Shown: positions 33,436 through 41,579 of the stretch, piece by piece
Position numbering within the stretch: position 1 is the first letter of the stretch
Layout: every line of letters begins with the position of its first letter
Source of the DNA: an uncultured Holdemania sp.
Lineage (GTDB): Bacteria; Bacillota_I; Bacilli_A; Erysipelotrichales; Erysipelotrichaceae
Direction: 5' to 3'
Assembly (NCBI GenBank): GCA_904395815.1
Contig: CAJFOC010000023.1
Location: 1 to 64,000 of the forward strand
Length of the DNA: 64,000 bases
Translations under genes and position numbers: made by a program
The notes under the pieces: model-generated
What the model saw: only the letters and a program-made list of their open reading frames with translations
The model's database searches: none
Told to the model about the DNA's origin: nothing

Positions 33436-33500
33436 AAAACAGAGATTTCCTCCAGTCAGCTGTCTGCTGCCGTGGCAACCGGATCATCTCTGTTTTTAGC
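33436..33500. terminator. Terminator-like inverted repeat
   Basis: AAAAACAGAGAT...ATCTCTGTTTTT. Confidence 0.55.
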
Positions 33501-33516
33501 GTTATCCTCAAAACGA

Positions 33517-34188
33517 TCAGCCGGCGTTTCGTCCTGTGCGCATCACCTGTTCGAACACAAACAGCGCAAACCCGAAAAAAGCCGCCAGCATGACTGAAAA
33601 CAGTACGGTAAAGCGATCGATATTCTGCAATAACAGCGGAATCAGTTCACGCGGCCGCAGCACATCCCAGGTATTCAGCCGCAGAAACCTCCCGATATAG
33701 ACGCCATAGCCGCACAGAAGAGAAATGACCGTCAGCCACAGTCCGTCAAACAGCGGATATTTCTTCCACTTGACCGCCTGATGAATCAGCGCGGTGGAAA
33801 ACAATCCGTCCACCAGCGCCAGAAAAATCCCGCCTGCGATGTAAACCAGCTGAATCCAGCCGGACAGGCTTTGCAGATACACTCCGTTGCCGCCGATCAG
33901 CTGCGATCCCTGCAGGTGGATCAGATCTGTTACCATGTAGCAGGAATTCGGCAGAAATAACAGCCATACCAGCGCCAGAAACAGAGAACACGGCCCCCAG
34001 TGTCCGCGCCGGGCGCTCAGCCAGACCGCCGGCAGCGCCAGCATTACCGGAACAAACGCCAGAAACAGATTCCACCACAGCCAGCGCAGATTCAGCGCAA
34101 CCCCCGCTTCTCGAAACAGCCATCCGGCCGCAAGATACACCCCGTGAATCAATACGATGCCCGCCGCGCATTTCAGATTTCTGTGCAT
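33517..34188 (-). CDS. DUF1361 membrane protein
   Basis: LFLPNSCYMVTDLIHL...ALVDGLFSTALIHQAVKWK...GYGVYIGRFLRLNTWDVL. Confidence 0.8.
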   Translation of the reverse strand: MHRNLKCAAGIVLIHGVYLAAGWLFREAGVALNLRWLWWNLFLAFVPVMLALPAVWLSARRGHWGPCSLFLALVWLLFLPNSCYMVTDLIHLQGSQLIGGNGVYLQSLSGWIQLVYIAGGIFLALVDGLFSTALIHQAVKWKKYPLFDGLWLTVISLLCGYGVYIGRFLRLNTWDVLRPRELIPLLLQNIDRFTVLFSVMLAAFFGFALFVFEQVMRTGRNAG

Positions 34189-34314
34189 TCCATCACCTCC
34201 GGTTTCCGATATTATAGCGCAGCCCGCCGCGCTTTTTTTTAAGTTTTTCTTACAGAACCCTGAATAAACAGCGAAGGGAATTTCCGTCAATTCGGAAATT
34301 CCCCTTTCTTACTG

Positions 34315-34887
34315 TCATACAAGTTTTCTGAACATTTCGCGGTAAATATCCTTCAGCTCGTTTTTCTGCGCTTCCGTCATGTTTCCCTGACTTGGACTGT
34401 AGGATTCCACCGTGCTCAGATGATCGCCGACCACCTTGCCGTTTTTCACCACGAACACCTGCGGAACATAGAATACCGCTTCTCCGTCTTCATGCTGCAG
34501 ATAATCGTCAACATAGCTGATCAGCGTGTTGTAGACTTCTTCCGTATTGCCATCATCGCTGTACATATCCACATAGTAGATCGTCAATCCCAGCTCGGCA
34601 GCGACTTCATTCATCACCGGCACCGCCTGAGTACACCAGGCACAGCTGGAATATCCGTAATAAAGAATACCGCTGCCGCCTTCGGCAAACAGCCGGTTCG
34701 CTTCCTTCATCGTCAGCTTGCGGAACTGATGATCCGCGACGTTGAACCCCTGATACACGCTCATGTCCACATCCGTCGTCACCAGATCGTCAAGATAAAC
34801 CGCTTCCGAGTTATCCTGCTGACTGCAGCCGGCCCATGTCAGAAGACAGACCAGCGCCGCGATGGAAATCAGTAATCTCTTTTTCAT
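34315..34887 (-). CDS. Thioredoxin-like lipoprotein
   Basis: Lipobox LTWAGC; LYYGYSSCAWCTQAVPVMNEVAAELGLTIYYVDMY. Confidence 0.85.
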   Translation of the reverse strand: MKKRLLISIAALVCLLTWAGCSQQDNSEAVYLDDLVTTDVDMSVYQGFNVADHQFRKLTMKEANRLFAEGGSGILYYGYSSCAWCTQAVPVMNEVAAELGLTIYYVDMYSDDGNTEEVYNTLISYVDDYLQHEDGEAVFYVPQVFVVKNGKVVGDHLSTVESYSPSQGNMTEAQKNELKDIYREMFRKLV

Positions 34888-36488
34888 CTGCATCCTCCTG
34901 TTCGATTGATAGAACGGCTATAGTATAAATCAATTTCGTCAGTTTGACCAGAACCCGTTCCGTTTTCTTCCCGCAGTCCCTGCGGTCCCAGTCTCAGACA
35001 GCGATCCGTCACTTCCTGCAGAAACTTCCGGTCATGGCTGACCGCCAGAATACAGCCCGGAAAAGACGCCAGCTGAGCGCGGATCTGACGGGCTGACATG
35101 GGAGAAAGATTGCGCGTCGGCTCATCGAGAAGCAGCACATCGTTTTTCTCCGTCACCAGCTTGACCAGCAGCACCTTGGCTTTCTGACCGCTGGAAAAAT
35201 CGCTCATCGGCCGCATCATTTCCTCCGGCGTGAATTTCAGCGATCCCAGATGATTCTGAATGCGGGTGCGATGCTGAGCGTCTTTCTCCCCACACAGATA
35301 ATCCACCGGATTAAGCTGCAGCGGCAACAGCTCCTCATAATTCTGCGGCATGTAGCCTACCCGCAGATCCCGCCGCTGTTTCAGCTTTTCCCAGCACACT
35401 TTCAACAGCGTGGTTTTGCCGCAGCCGTTCGGACCGATAATCGCCGTTTTTTCCCGTCCGTACAGACTGAGCTCCACGTTTCGGGCACACAGATGATCCT
35501 GCGCCCACAGCTCATCCAGCCGCAGCTGCAGAATCTGTTTGCGCTCATGAGCAATCCCGACATCCGGTTCAAACAGCAGTTCGATCTGTTCCTCCCCTTC
35601 AAACCGGTGCGTGAGCTCCTTTTCATCCAGCCGCCGCTGCAGCGCTCTGACCGAATGCATTTTCCGCTTGAGCATTTTGGCCGCATGCGGCTGTTGGCGG
35701 GAAACGGAATTCAGCGCGACTTCCACGTTCTGAGCCAGCCGCTGAACCCGCTGTTGTTGTTTCTGATATTCCTGACGCTGTTTTGTTGCCAGCTGATCCT
35801 GCCGCTGGGCAAGATGATTTCGCTGTTCGAGATAATCCCGATACCCCAGATGGCAGAAAGTCCAGCGTGGCTGCGTTTTGCGCTTGATCTGTTCCAGATG
35901 CAGCACCGCCGTAGCGCAGCGCTCCAGCAGCGTTTCGTCATGGGAGACAAACAGAATTGCCGCTTCGCTTTCCAGGATGAACTGTTCCAGAAGCTTCAGC
36001 GTCGGCAAATCCAGATCGTTGGTCGGCTCATCCAGCAGAATCAGGTCCGGATGCGCCAGCTGCAGCCGGATCAGCTGCAGTTTGACCCGCTCCCCGCCGC
36101 TGAGCACCGCCATGCTGCGCTCCAGCAGTTCCGCATCCGCGCCAGTTTTCTCCATCAGCTGCAGCAATTCGCCCATCTTTTCATACTGAGCCATCTGCTG
36201 CGGCGACTCACAAAGACAGAAATCCAGTCCGCTGCTTTCCTCCCATTGCGGATCCAACGTCTGAGGCAGCATTCCGATGACCGCCCCGCCGGTATCCACA
36301 GTTCCTTCCATTCGCGCGTATTCTGAAATCTGCTGCGGACAGGCAATCACTTTCAGCAGCGTGCTTTTGCCGTTTCCTTCTTCGCCGATCACTGCGATTT
36401 TATCCTTAGGCAAACAGGTAAAACTGACATGATCAAGAAGAATTCTGTTCTTCTGGGTTATGACTGTACAATTGTGTAATTTCAGCAT
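34884..36488 (-). CDS. ABC-F family ATPase
   Basis: Two ABC domains (GEEGNGKSTLLK; GPNGCGKTTLLK), LSGGERVKLQLIRLQLAHPDLILLDEPTNDLDL, FSSGQKAKVLLV...LLLDEPTRNLSP, no TM segments. Confidence 0.92.
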   Translation of the reverse strand: MLKLHNCTVITQKNRILLDHVSFTCLPKDKIAVIGEEGNGKSTLLKVIACPQQISEYARMEGTVDTGGAVIGMLPQTLDPQWEESSGLDFCLCESPQQMAQYEKMGELLQLMEKTGADAELLERSMAVLSGGERVKLQLIRLQLAHPDLILLDEPTNDLDLPTLKLLEQFILESEAAILFVSHDETLLERCATAVLHLEQIKRKTQPRWTFCHLGYRDYLEQRNHLAQRQDQLATKQRQEYQKQQQRVQRLAQNVEVALNSVSRQQPHAAKMLKRKMHSVRALQRRLDEKELTHRFEGEEQIELLFEPDVGIAHERKQILQLRLDELWAQDHLCARNVELSLYGREKTAIIGPNGCGKTTLLKVCWEKLKQRRDLRVGYMPQNYEELLPLQLNPVDYLCGEKDAQHRTRIQNHLGSLKFTPEEMMRPMSDFSSGQKAKVLLVKLVTEKNDVLLLDEPTRNLSPMSARQIRAQLASFPGCILAVSHDRKFLQEVTDRCLRLGPQGLREENGTGSGQTDEIDLYYSRSINRTGGCR

Positions 36489-36631
36489 AGGCGCCACCTC
36501 CTTTTTCAGCAGGCGGCAAAGAAAGAACGACAAAAAACAAGATTTCAGAAAAAATGTTTTTCTTCATCTTATTTTCTGTACATCCTCTCACCTCTCATCA
36601 TTCCGACAGCATTATAGTCCGTTTGCCGGCA

Positions 36632-37546
36632 TCAGTCAATCCGGGTAATCTCAATTTCATCAAACAGACTGTCAATTTTTTCCCGGGTCGCCATGCCTTT
36701 GGAAAAGATCGTCGCCACCCCGCAGCAGTTGGCATAGCGGAACGTGCTGATGATATCCCGCGAACGCAGATAGTTCATGACAAATCCGGCAATCATCGCA
36801 TCCGCCGCGCCAACCGAGTTAACCACCTTGGCCTCAACGGAGTTGGCATGCCAGGCGCCCTCGCGGTTGATCAATAGCGAACCCTTGCGGCCGTTCATGA
36901 CGATGATGTTTTCCGCTTCCTCGCCATACAGTCCGCGGACGCAGTCAACAATCTGCCGATCCGTTTCCAGCGGCTGACCGGAAAGACGGCGCAGATCGCT
37001 CAGATTCGGACGGATCAGAAACGGACGATACGGCAACAGCCGCGGATACAGCTCCGGATTGATATCCAGTACAAACTTGACTTCGTTTTCATGGCAGATC
37101 CCGATCATTTTCTCCACCATCTCCGACAGATTTTTCGGACAGTTGCCCGACAGCACAAACATGTCGCTGCGGTTGATCCGTTCCACTCTGCGCAGCATCA
37201 TCCGCATATCCTCTTCCGTGATGCTGGGGCCCTTGGCGTTCAGTTCGGTTTCCTTGCGGCCCTTGACCTTGACGTTGATGCGGGTATGCCCCTCAATGAA
37301 TGTGAAAACCGGTTCAATGTATTCGTATTTCTGCAGCAGACTGATGAAGAAATCACGGGTAAAGCCGCCGACAAACCCCAGCGCACGGGAAGGAATCATC
37401 AGATTGTTGAGCACGATGGAAACGTTGATGCCCTTGCCTCCCGCTTCAAAATATTCCAGCGAGCTGCGGTTGGTCTTCCCCAGCTCCACCTGGTCAAATT
37501 CCATATAATAATCCAGCGACGGATTCAGTGTACACGTATAGATCAT
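36632..37546 (-). CDS. PfkB-family 1-phosphofructokinase-like kinase
   Basis: MIYTCTLNPSLDYYMEFDQVELGKTNRS...GGKGINVSIVL...NSVGAADAMIAGF. Confidence 0.9.
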   Translation of the reverse strand: MIYTCTLNPSLDYYMEFDQVELGKTNRSSLEYFEAGGKGINVSIVLNNLMIPSRALGFVGGFTRDFFISLLQKYEYIEPVFTFIEGHTRINVKVKGRKETELNAKGPSITEEDMRMMLRRVERINRSDMFVLSGNCPKNLSEMVEKMIGICHENEVKFVLDINPELYPRLLPYRPFLIRPNLSDLRRLSGQPLETDRQIVDCVRGLYGEEAENIIVMNGRKGSLLINREGAWHANSVEAKVVNSVGAADAMIAGFVMNYLRSRDIISTFRYANCCGVATIFSKGMATREKIDSLFDEIEITRID

Positions 37547-37631
37547 GTGAAAACTCCCCTTTCCTTGCTTACTATTTTATCACAATCCTAACCCGGCCAT
37601 ATATCTTTTTCAAGTTCCGCCTCCCCACAAA

Positions 37632-37809
37632 TGAGAAAAGAAACTCCGCCAGGGATTGCGGAGTTTCCTTTCAGAAGAACGACTTCAGGGAATAAGCCAT
37701 CTTCTGCTTTGGGAAAGGCTGCAGGGAAACAGCCCTACCCTCATTATTTTTACATTAAGAAGAGGAAAAATGTTTTTCTTTATGAAACTAACTGCTGCCC
37801 TCCTTTCTG
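37632..37809 (-). ncRNA. Candidate sibling sRNA M0
   Basis: Minus-strand promoter ATCACT-AATTC-TTCACA-TGAAC-GCCATA-CAGCT-GCCACA-(9 nt)-TAAACT (37816-37869); CU-rich ATTTTTCCTCTTCTTAATG; UUCCCUG repeats; terminator AAACTCCGC-AATCCCTG-GCGGAGTTT. Confidence 0.65.
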
Positions 37810-37830
37810 GCTCTTAGTTTAAAAAAAGGA

Positions 37831-37869
37831 TGTGGCAGCTGTATGGCGTTCATGTGAAGAATTAGTGAT
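37831..37869 (-). promoter_or_regulatory. 11-bp direct-repeat array (OmpR/PhoB-type) upstream of M0
   Basis: Four boxes at exact 11-bp spacing, 9 nt from -10 TAAACT. Confidence 0.65.
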
Positions 37870-37889
37870 AATTCACTTCTTTTTTTGAC

Positions 37890-38055
37890 GCCAAGAAAAA
37901 ACCTGTCCAGGGGAGGGACAGGTTTTCTGACTCCGGGAGGGGAAACCCTTCGTCAATCATTATTCATAAGTTAATAAGAGGGGAAAACTTGTTTTAAGGG
38001 ATGTATCTTTCAACAGATTTCAGATCGTTTCTCTTTGATGCCTCCTTCCTTGTAT
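37890..38055 (-). ncRNA. Candidate sibling sRNA M1
   Basis: Promoter TTCACG-CACTG-TTCACC-TGCTT-CCGATA-CTCAT-CCCATA-(9 nt)-TATACT (38062-38115); CU-rich TTTTCCCCTCTTATTAA; terminator AAACCTGTCC-CTCCCCT-GGACAGGTTTTTT. Confidence 0.7.
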
Positions 38056-38076
38056 GGCATTAGTATACGAAAACAT

Positions 38077-38115
38077 TATGGGATGAGTATCGGAAGCAGG
38101 TGAACAGTGCGTGAA
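38077..38115 (-). promoter_or_regulatory. 11-bp direct-repeat array upstream of M1
   Basis: Four boxes, 11-bp period, further TTCAK repeats upstream (38116-38145). Confidence 0.7.
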
Positions 38116-38152
38116 CTTCCTGAAGAACTTCTGAAGAAGTGATGAACAAACG

Positions 38153-38689
38153 TTAAAGAGCGGATTGTTCCTTGTTTCTGCGCCATTGCAGCGCCGCCTG
38201 TTCCAGTTTTCTGACCAGATCATCCTTGCCGTCACAATAGCTTTCGATATCCCAGGGAAACTGCTGTGCCAGCTGCCGCTTCAGCCGGCCGTAGACCGCC
38301 GCGTCCTGCGGATGAGCACGCAGATAATCCCTCAGCGCCAGATGACGTTCGATCTGTTCATCAGCTCCCTGTTCAAAGATGTGCAGCTGATGAGTCCGCT
38401 CATCGCCCCCTTTTCGCAGATAGCGGCGCCCGGCAATGCCGAATTCCCCCAACACCTCATAGCCGATTGCTTCAAATGCCTTTTTCTGTGCGTCGACCCG
38501 CGCCAGACTGACGACGACCGGCATGATGTCGATCACCGGTTTGGCGCACAGCCCCACCACCGCCGTGCTGCCGATATGATGAATGGCGACGCAGTTATCC
38601 CGCAGAATAGCTCGAATCTGTTCTGCCTCCTGCCGGTAAAGCTGCGGCCACAGCGGATTGTATTCCGTCACGATCACATGCTGAGCCAT
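38153..38689 (-). CDS. GrpB family (UPF0157) protein
   Basis: VIVTEYNPLWPQLYRQEAEQIRAIL...IHHIGSTAVVGLCAKPVIDIMPVV. Confidence 0.92.
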   Translation of the reverse strand: MAQHVIVTEYNPLWPQLYRQEAEQIRAILRDNCVAIHHIGSTAVVGLCAKPVIDIMPVVVSLARVDAQKKAFEAIGYEVLGEFGIAGRRYLRKGGDERTHQLHIFEQGADEQIERHLALRDYLRAHPQDAAVYGRLKRQLAQQFPWDIESYCDGKDDLVRKLEQAALQWRRNKEQSAL

Positions 38690-39134
38690 CGGATCTTCCT
38701 CCTTCCTTTTCGTTTTGCGGCCAGCGCATTGTCAGCTCTTTCATCCCGCTGTCCTTTTCGACGCTTTGCCGCACGGTGACAAACCCTTCCCGACGGTAAA
38801 AGGCCACCGCTTTCTCGTTTCGCCTGTAAACGCTCAAAGAGAGCGTCGGATGCCGCCGTTTCGCCTCGTCCAGCAAGGCTTTGCCGATGCCGGCGCAGCG
38901 GTTCTGCCGCCGCACAAAAAGCCCCGCTACCCATTCCCCCTGCAATCCGATAAACCCGCAGATCTGATCCCCTTCTGTCGCCACGATCACTTCCGCCTGC
39001 ATCAGCTGCTGCCGTACCGCCGCCTGCTGCTTTTTCCACCACGACGCGCGGATAAAATCATGGGCATCCAGATTGGCGCTCAGCCAGAGCTCGGATACTG
39101 CCTGCAAATCTTCCTTCTGAAAATCTCGCAGCAT
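38595..39134 (-). CDS. GNAT family N-acetyltransferase
   Basis: GLFVRRQNRCAGIGKALLDEAKRRHPTLSLSVYRRNEKAVAFYRREGFV; C-terminus overlaps GrpB N-terminus by about 95 nt. Confidence 0.85.
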   Translation of the reverse strand: MLRDFQKEDLQAVSELWLSANLDAHDFIRASWWKKQQAAVRQQLMQAEVIVATEGDQICGFIGLQGEWVAGLFVRRQNRCAGIGKALLDEAKRRHPTLSLSVYRRNEKAVAFYRREGFVTVRQSVEKDSGMKELTMRWPQNEKEGGRSDGSACDRDGIQSAVAAALPAGGRTDSSYSAG

Positions 39135-39192
39135 CTTTTCATCTCCCCTTGTCCTTACAGCATAACCGCTTTGTTTCCTTACGGCAAGCGAT

Positions 39193-39352
39193 GACAGAAA
39201 AAAACCGTCCTGCGGACGGTTTGCGCATTCCGAAGAAGGGGGCTTCGGAACGCTTTTTATGATAATAAAAGGTTAAGAGAGGGGAAATTGATTGTCTTCT
39301 TCGTAATCATCACATCGATTGTATCTGTCGCCTGCCGCATTCCTCCTTTCAT
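39193..39352 (-). ncRNA. Candidate sibling sRNA M2 (possible dual-function, encodes a 27-aa ORF)
   Basis: Promoter TTCACA...ACCATA-CTCTT-CCCATA-(9 nt)-TATAAT (39359-39403); CU-rich ATTTCCCCTCTCTTAA; hairpin GCGTTCCGAAG-CCCCCTT-CTTCGGAATGC; terminator AAACCGTCC-GCA-GGACGGTTTTTTC. Confidence 0.7.
39257..39340 (-). CDS. 27-aa small ORF within M2
   Basis: AAAGGAGGA-ATG...; MRQATDTIDVMITKKTINFPSLNLLLS. Confidence 0.4.
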   Translation of the reverse strand: MRQATDTIDVMITKKTINFPSLNLLLS

Positions 39353-39373
39353 GCTTTGATTATAGAAAACAAT

Positions 39374-39403
39374 TATGGGAAGAGTATGGTGCGGCCATGT
39401 GAA
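39374..39403 (-). promoter_or_regulatory. Direct-repeat array upstream of M2
   Basis: TTCACA/ACCATA/CCCATA boxes, 9 nt from TATAAT; one inter-box spacing is 13 instead of 11. Confidence 0.6.
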
Positions 39404-39431
39404 ATCTTGGCAGTGATCCTCAAATGCTGCC

Positions 39432-39586
39432 GGACAGAAAAAAACCGCATGAGGGAACAATGCGGTTCGCAGAAAGGAAGCGGGAATCTTCCTTTCATCA
39501 TGATCTTCAACAGGAAAGAACGGGTTGTTATAGAAAGGAAAATTGAAATGAAGAAATAGGTTAGCGTTTCGTTCTTTTCTGTTTAC
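39432..39586 (-). ncRNA. Candidate sibling sRNA M3
   Basis: Promoter TTCACC-AAAAC-TTCACA-GCTTT-TCCATC-GTTAT-CACACA-(9 nt)-TATAGT (39593-39646); CAATTTTCCTTTCTATAA; hairpin GAAAGGAAG-ATTCCCG-CTTCCTTTC; terminator AACCGCAT...ATGCGGTTTTTTTC. Confidence 0.68.
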
Positions 39587-39607
39587 GATATCACTATACC
39601 CGGATTT

Positions 39608-39646
39608 TGTGTGATAACGATGGAAAAGCTGTGAAGTTTTGGTGAA
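39608..39646 (-). promoter_or_regulatory. 11-bp direct-repeat array upstream of M3
   Basis: Four boxes at exact 11-bp spacing. Confidence 0.68.
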
Positions 39647-39866
39647 ATCGTTCGGTTATAAAACAGCCGCTGTCAGATTGTTCGCTTTGAACAATGGCCA
39701 GTGACCCGCGGTAAAAAAAGAAATTGTTCGTGCGGTCAATCCTGCAAAAGAGAAAAGAGGCAACGCTGCCGGGCAGAAAAAACAGTCCATGTTTTCGTTT
39801 TTTGCTCCGGCAAAAATGAAAAAGAACTTTCCCGATCCTGCGGGAAAGCTCTGAAGCAAAAATCCG

Positions 39867-40658
39867 TTATTCCGGCTGTTTGCCGATGTAAGCCAGAATA
39901 CCGCCGTCCACGTACAGAATGTGGCCATTGACGAAATCCGAAGCATCCGAAGCCAGGAAAACAGCCGGTCCCATCAGATCTTCCGGCTTGCCCCAGCGGG
40001 CGGCCGGCGTCTTGGAAATGATGAAGCTGTTGAACGGATGACCCTCGGTGCGCAGCGGCGCAGTCTGCGGAGTCTCAATGTAGCCCGGACCAATTCCGTT
40101 GCACTGGATGTTGTACTGTCCGTATTCGGAAGCGATGTTCTTGGTCAGCATCTTCAGACCGCCCTTGGCTGCCGCATAAGCCGATACCGTTTCGCGGCCC
40201 AGCTCGCTCATCATCGAACAGATGTTGATGATCTTGCCATGACCTTTCTTGATCATGCCCGGAATGACCGCCTTGGAAACGATGAACGGGCCGTTCAGGT
40301 CAATATCGATAACCTTGCGGAAGTCGGCCGCTGCCATTTCCAGCATCGGCACACGCTTGATAATGCCGGCATTGTTGACCAGAATGTCGATGACGCCTAC
40401 TTCTTCTTCTACCTTTTTGACCAGTTCGTTGACGGCGTTTTCATCCGTTACATCGCAAACATAGCCATGAGCGTCAATGCCCTCTTCCTTGTAGGAAGCC
40501 AGTCCGCGATCAACCAGTTCCTGATTGATATCATTGAAAACGATCGTCGCTCCCGCCGCCGCAAAGCCGCGCGCGATGTTGAAGCCAATACCATACGAAG
40601 CGCCGGTAATCAGCGCTACCTTGCCCTTCAAAGAAAAGCTGTTCATGAAGTTGTCCAT
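39867..40658 (-). CDS. kduD: SDR family gluconate 5-dehydrogenase / 2-dehydro-3-deoxy-D-gluconate 5-dehydrogenase
   Basis: SLKGKVALITGASYGIGFNIARGFAAAGA...VNNAGIIKR...AYAAAKGGL; adjacent to kduI. Confidence 0.88.
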   Translation of the reverse strand: MDNFMNSFSLKGKVALITGASYGIGFNIARGFAAAGATIVFNDINQELVDRGLASYKEEGIDAHGYVCDVTDENAVNELVKKVEEEVGVIDILVNNAGIIKRVPMLEMAAADFRKVIDIDLNGPFIVSKAVIPGMIKKGHGKIINICSMMSELGRETVSAYAAAKGGLKMLTKNIASEYGQYNIQCNGIGPGYIETPQTAPLRTEGHPFNSFIISKTPAARWGKPEDLMGPAVFLASDASDFVNGHILYVDGGILAYIGKQPE

Positions 40659-40689
40659 CTGTTTTCCTCCTTTACTGTATTATGCGCAA

Positions 40690-41532
40690 TCAGCGAAGAT
40701 CTTCCGTAGCGATGTTGTCCATGTCGTCAAACGCCTTGTTTTCTCCGCCCATCGCCCAGATAAACGTGTAGTTGCTGGTGCCGCAGCCGCTGTGAATGCT
40801 CCAGGATGGAGAAATCACCGCTTCTTCATTGTGCATGACAAGATGACGGGTCTGATCTGCTTCTCCCATCAGATGGAAGACAACGTTGTCCTGCGGAATG
40901 TCATAATAAAGATAGATTTCCATGCGCCGTTCATGAGTATGCGCCGGCATGGTGTTCCAGACGCTGCCCTCTTCCAGACGGGTCAGTCCCATCGACAGCT
41001 GGCAGGTTTCCAGCACATCCGGATGGATAAACTGATTGATCGTTCTGGCGTTGGATGTTTTCAGCGATCCCATCGGACGCTTGTTGGCGTCCTGCATCGA
41101 AATGAACGTTGTCTTGCAGGCCTTGTGAGCCGGCGCGCTGACCATGTAGAATTTGGCCGGCCGGTGCTCATCTTCACTGCGGAATGTCACCTCACGGGTT
41201 CCCATTGTGATGTACAGGCAATCCTCATGCCCCATTCTGTACTCGACGCCATCGGCAGTGATGACGCCCGGTTCTCCGATATTGAAGATTCCGATTTCCC
41301 GGCGCTGCAGAAAATACTCCGTACCAAAGTTTTTCCAGCAATCGATACCCTTGTCGATCGAAACCGTTTCCTTCACCGGCATGCAGCCCAGCGTGACCAT
41401 GCGGTCTACATGCGAATACACCGCGCTCACCTGGTCAGCTTCAAACAGATGACGAATCAGAAATTCATCGCGGATTTCCTCTGTTGTATAACGTTTGAAA
41501 TCACGCTGGTTGACTGAATAACGAATGTCCAT
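40690..41532 (-). CDS. kduI: 5-dehydro-4-deoxy-D-glucuronate isomerase
   Basis: MDIRYSVNQRDFKRYTTEEIRDEFLIRHLFEADQVSAVYSHVDRMV...NTMPAHTHERRMEIYLYYD. Confidence 0.96.
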   Translation of the reverse strand: MDIRYSVNQRDFKRYTTEEIRDEFLIRHLFEADQVSAVYSHVDRMVTLGCMPVKETVSIDKGIDCWKNFGTEYFLQRREIGIFNIGEPGVITADGVEYRMGHEDCLYITMGTREVTFRSEDEHRPAKFYMVSAPAHKACKTTFISMQDANKRPMGSLKTSNARTINQFIHPDVLETCQLSMGLTRLEEGSVWNTMPAHTHERRMEIYLYYDIPQDNVVFHLMGEADQTRHLVMHNEEAVISPSWSIHSGCGTSNYTFIWAMGGENKAFDDMDNIATEDLR

Positions 41533-41579
41533 ACCACGTCCTCCTTTTTCCTCTGACCCTATCATACCTCATTTTCGCC

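Noticed and set aside
37547-39866. CRISPR or simple tandem repeat explanation for the repeated intergenic sequences
   Set aside because: Units are dispersed, about 150-250 bp each, diverged in the body, and organised as promoter-transcript-terminator; no direct repeat/spacer periodicity.
39656-39946. 96-aa minus ORF between kduD and M3
   Set aside because: Overlaps kduD; the remaining C-terminal stretch lacks a convincing RBS and recognisable similarity.
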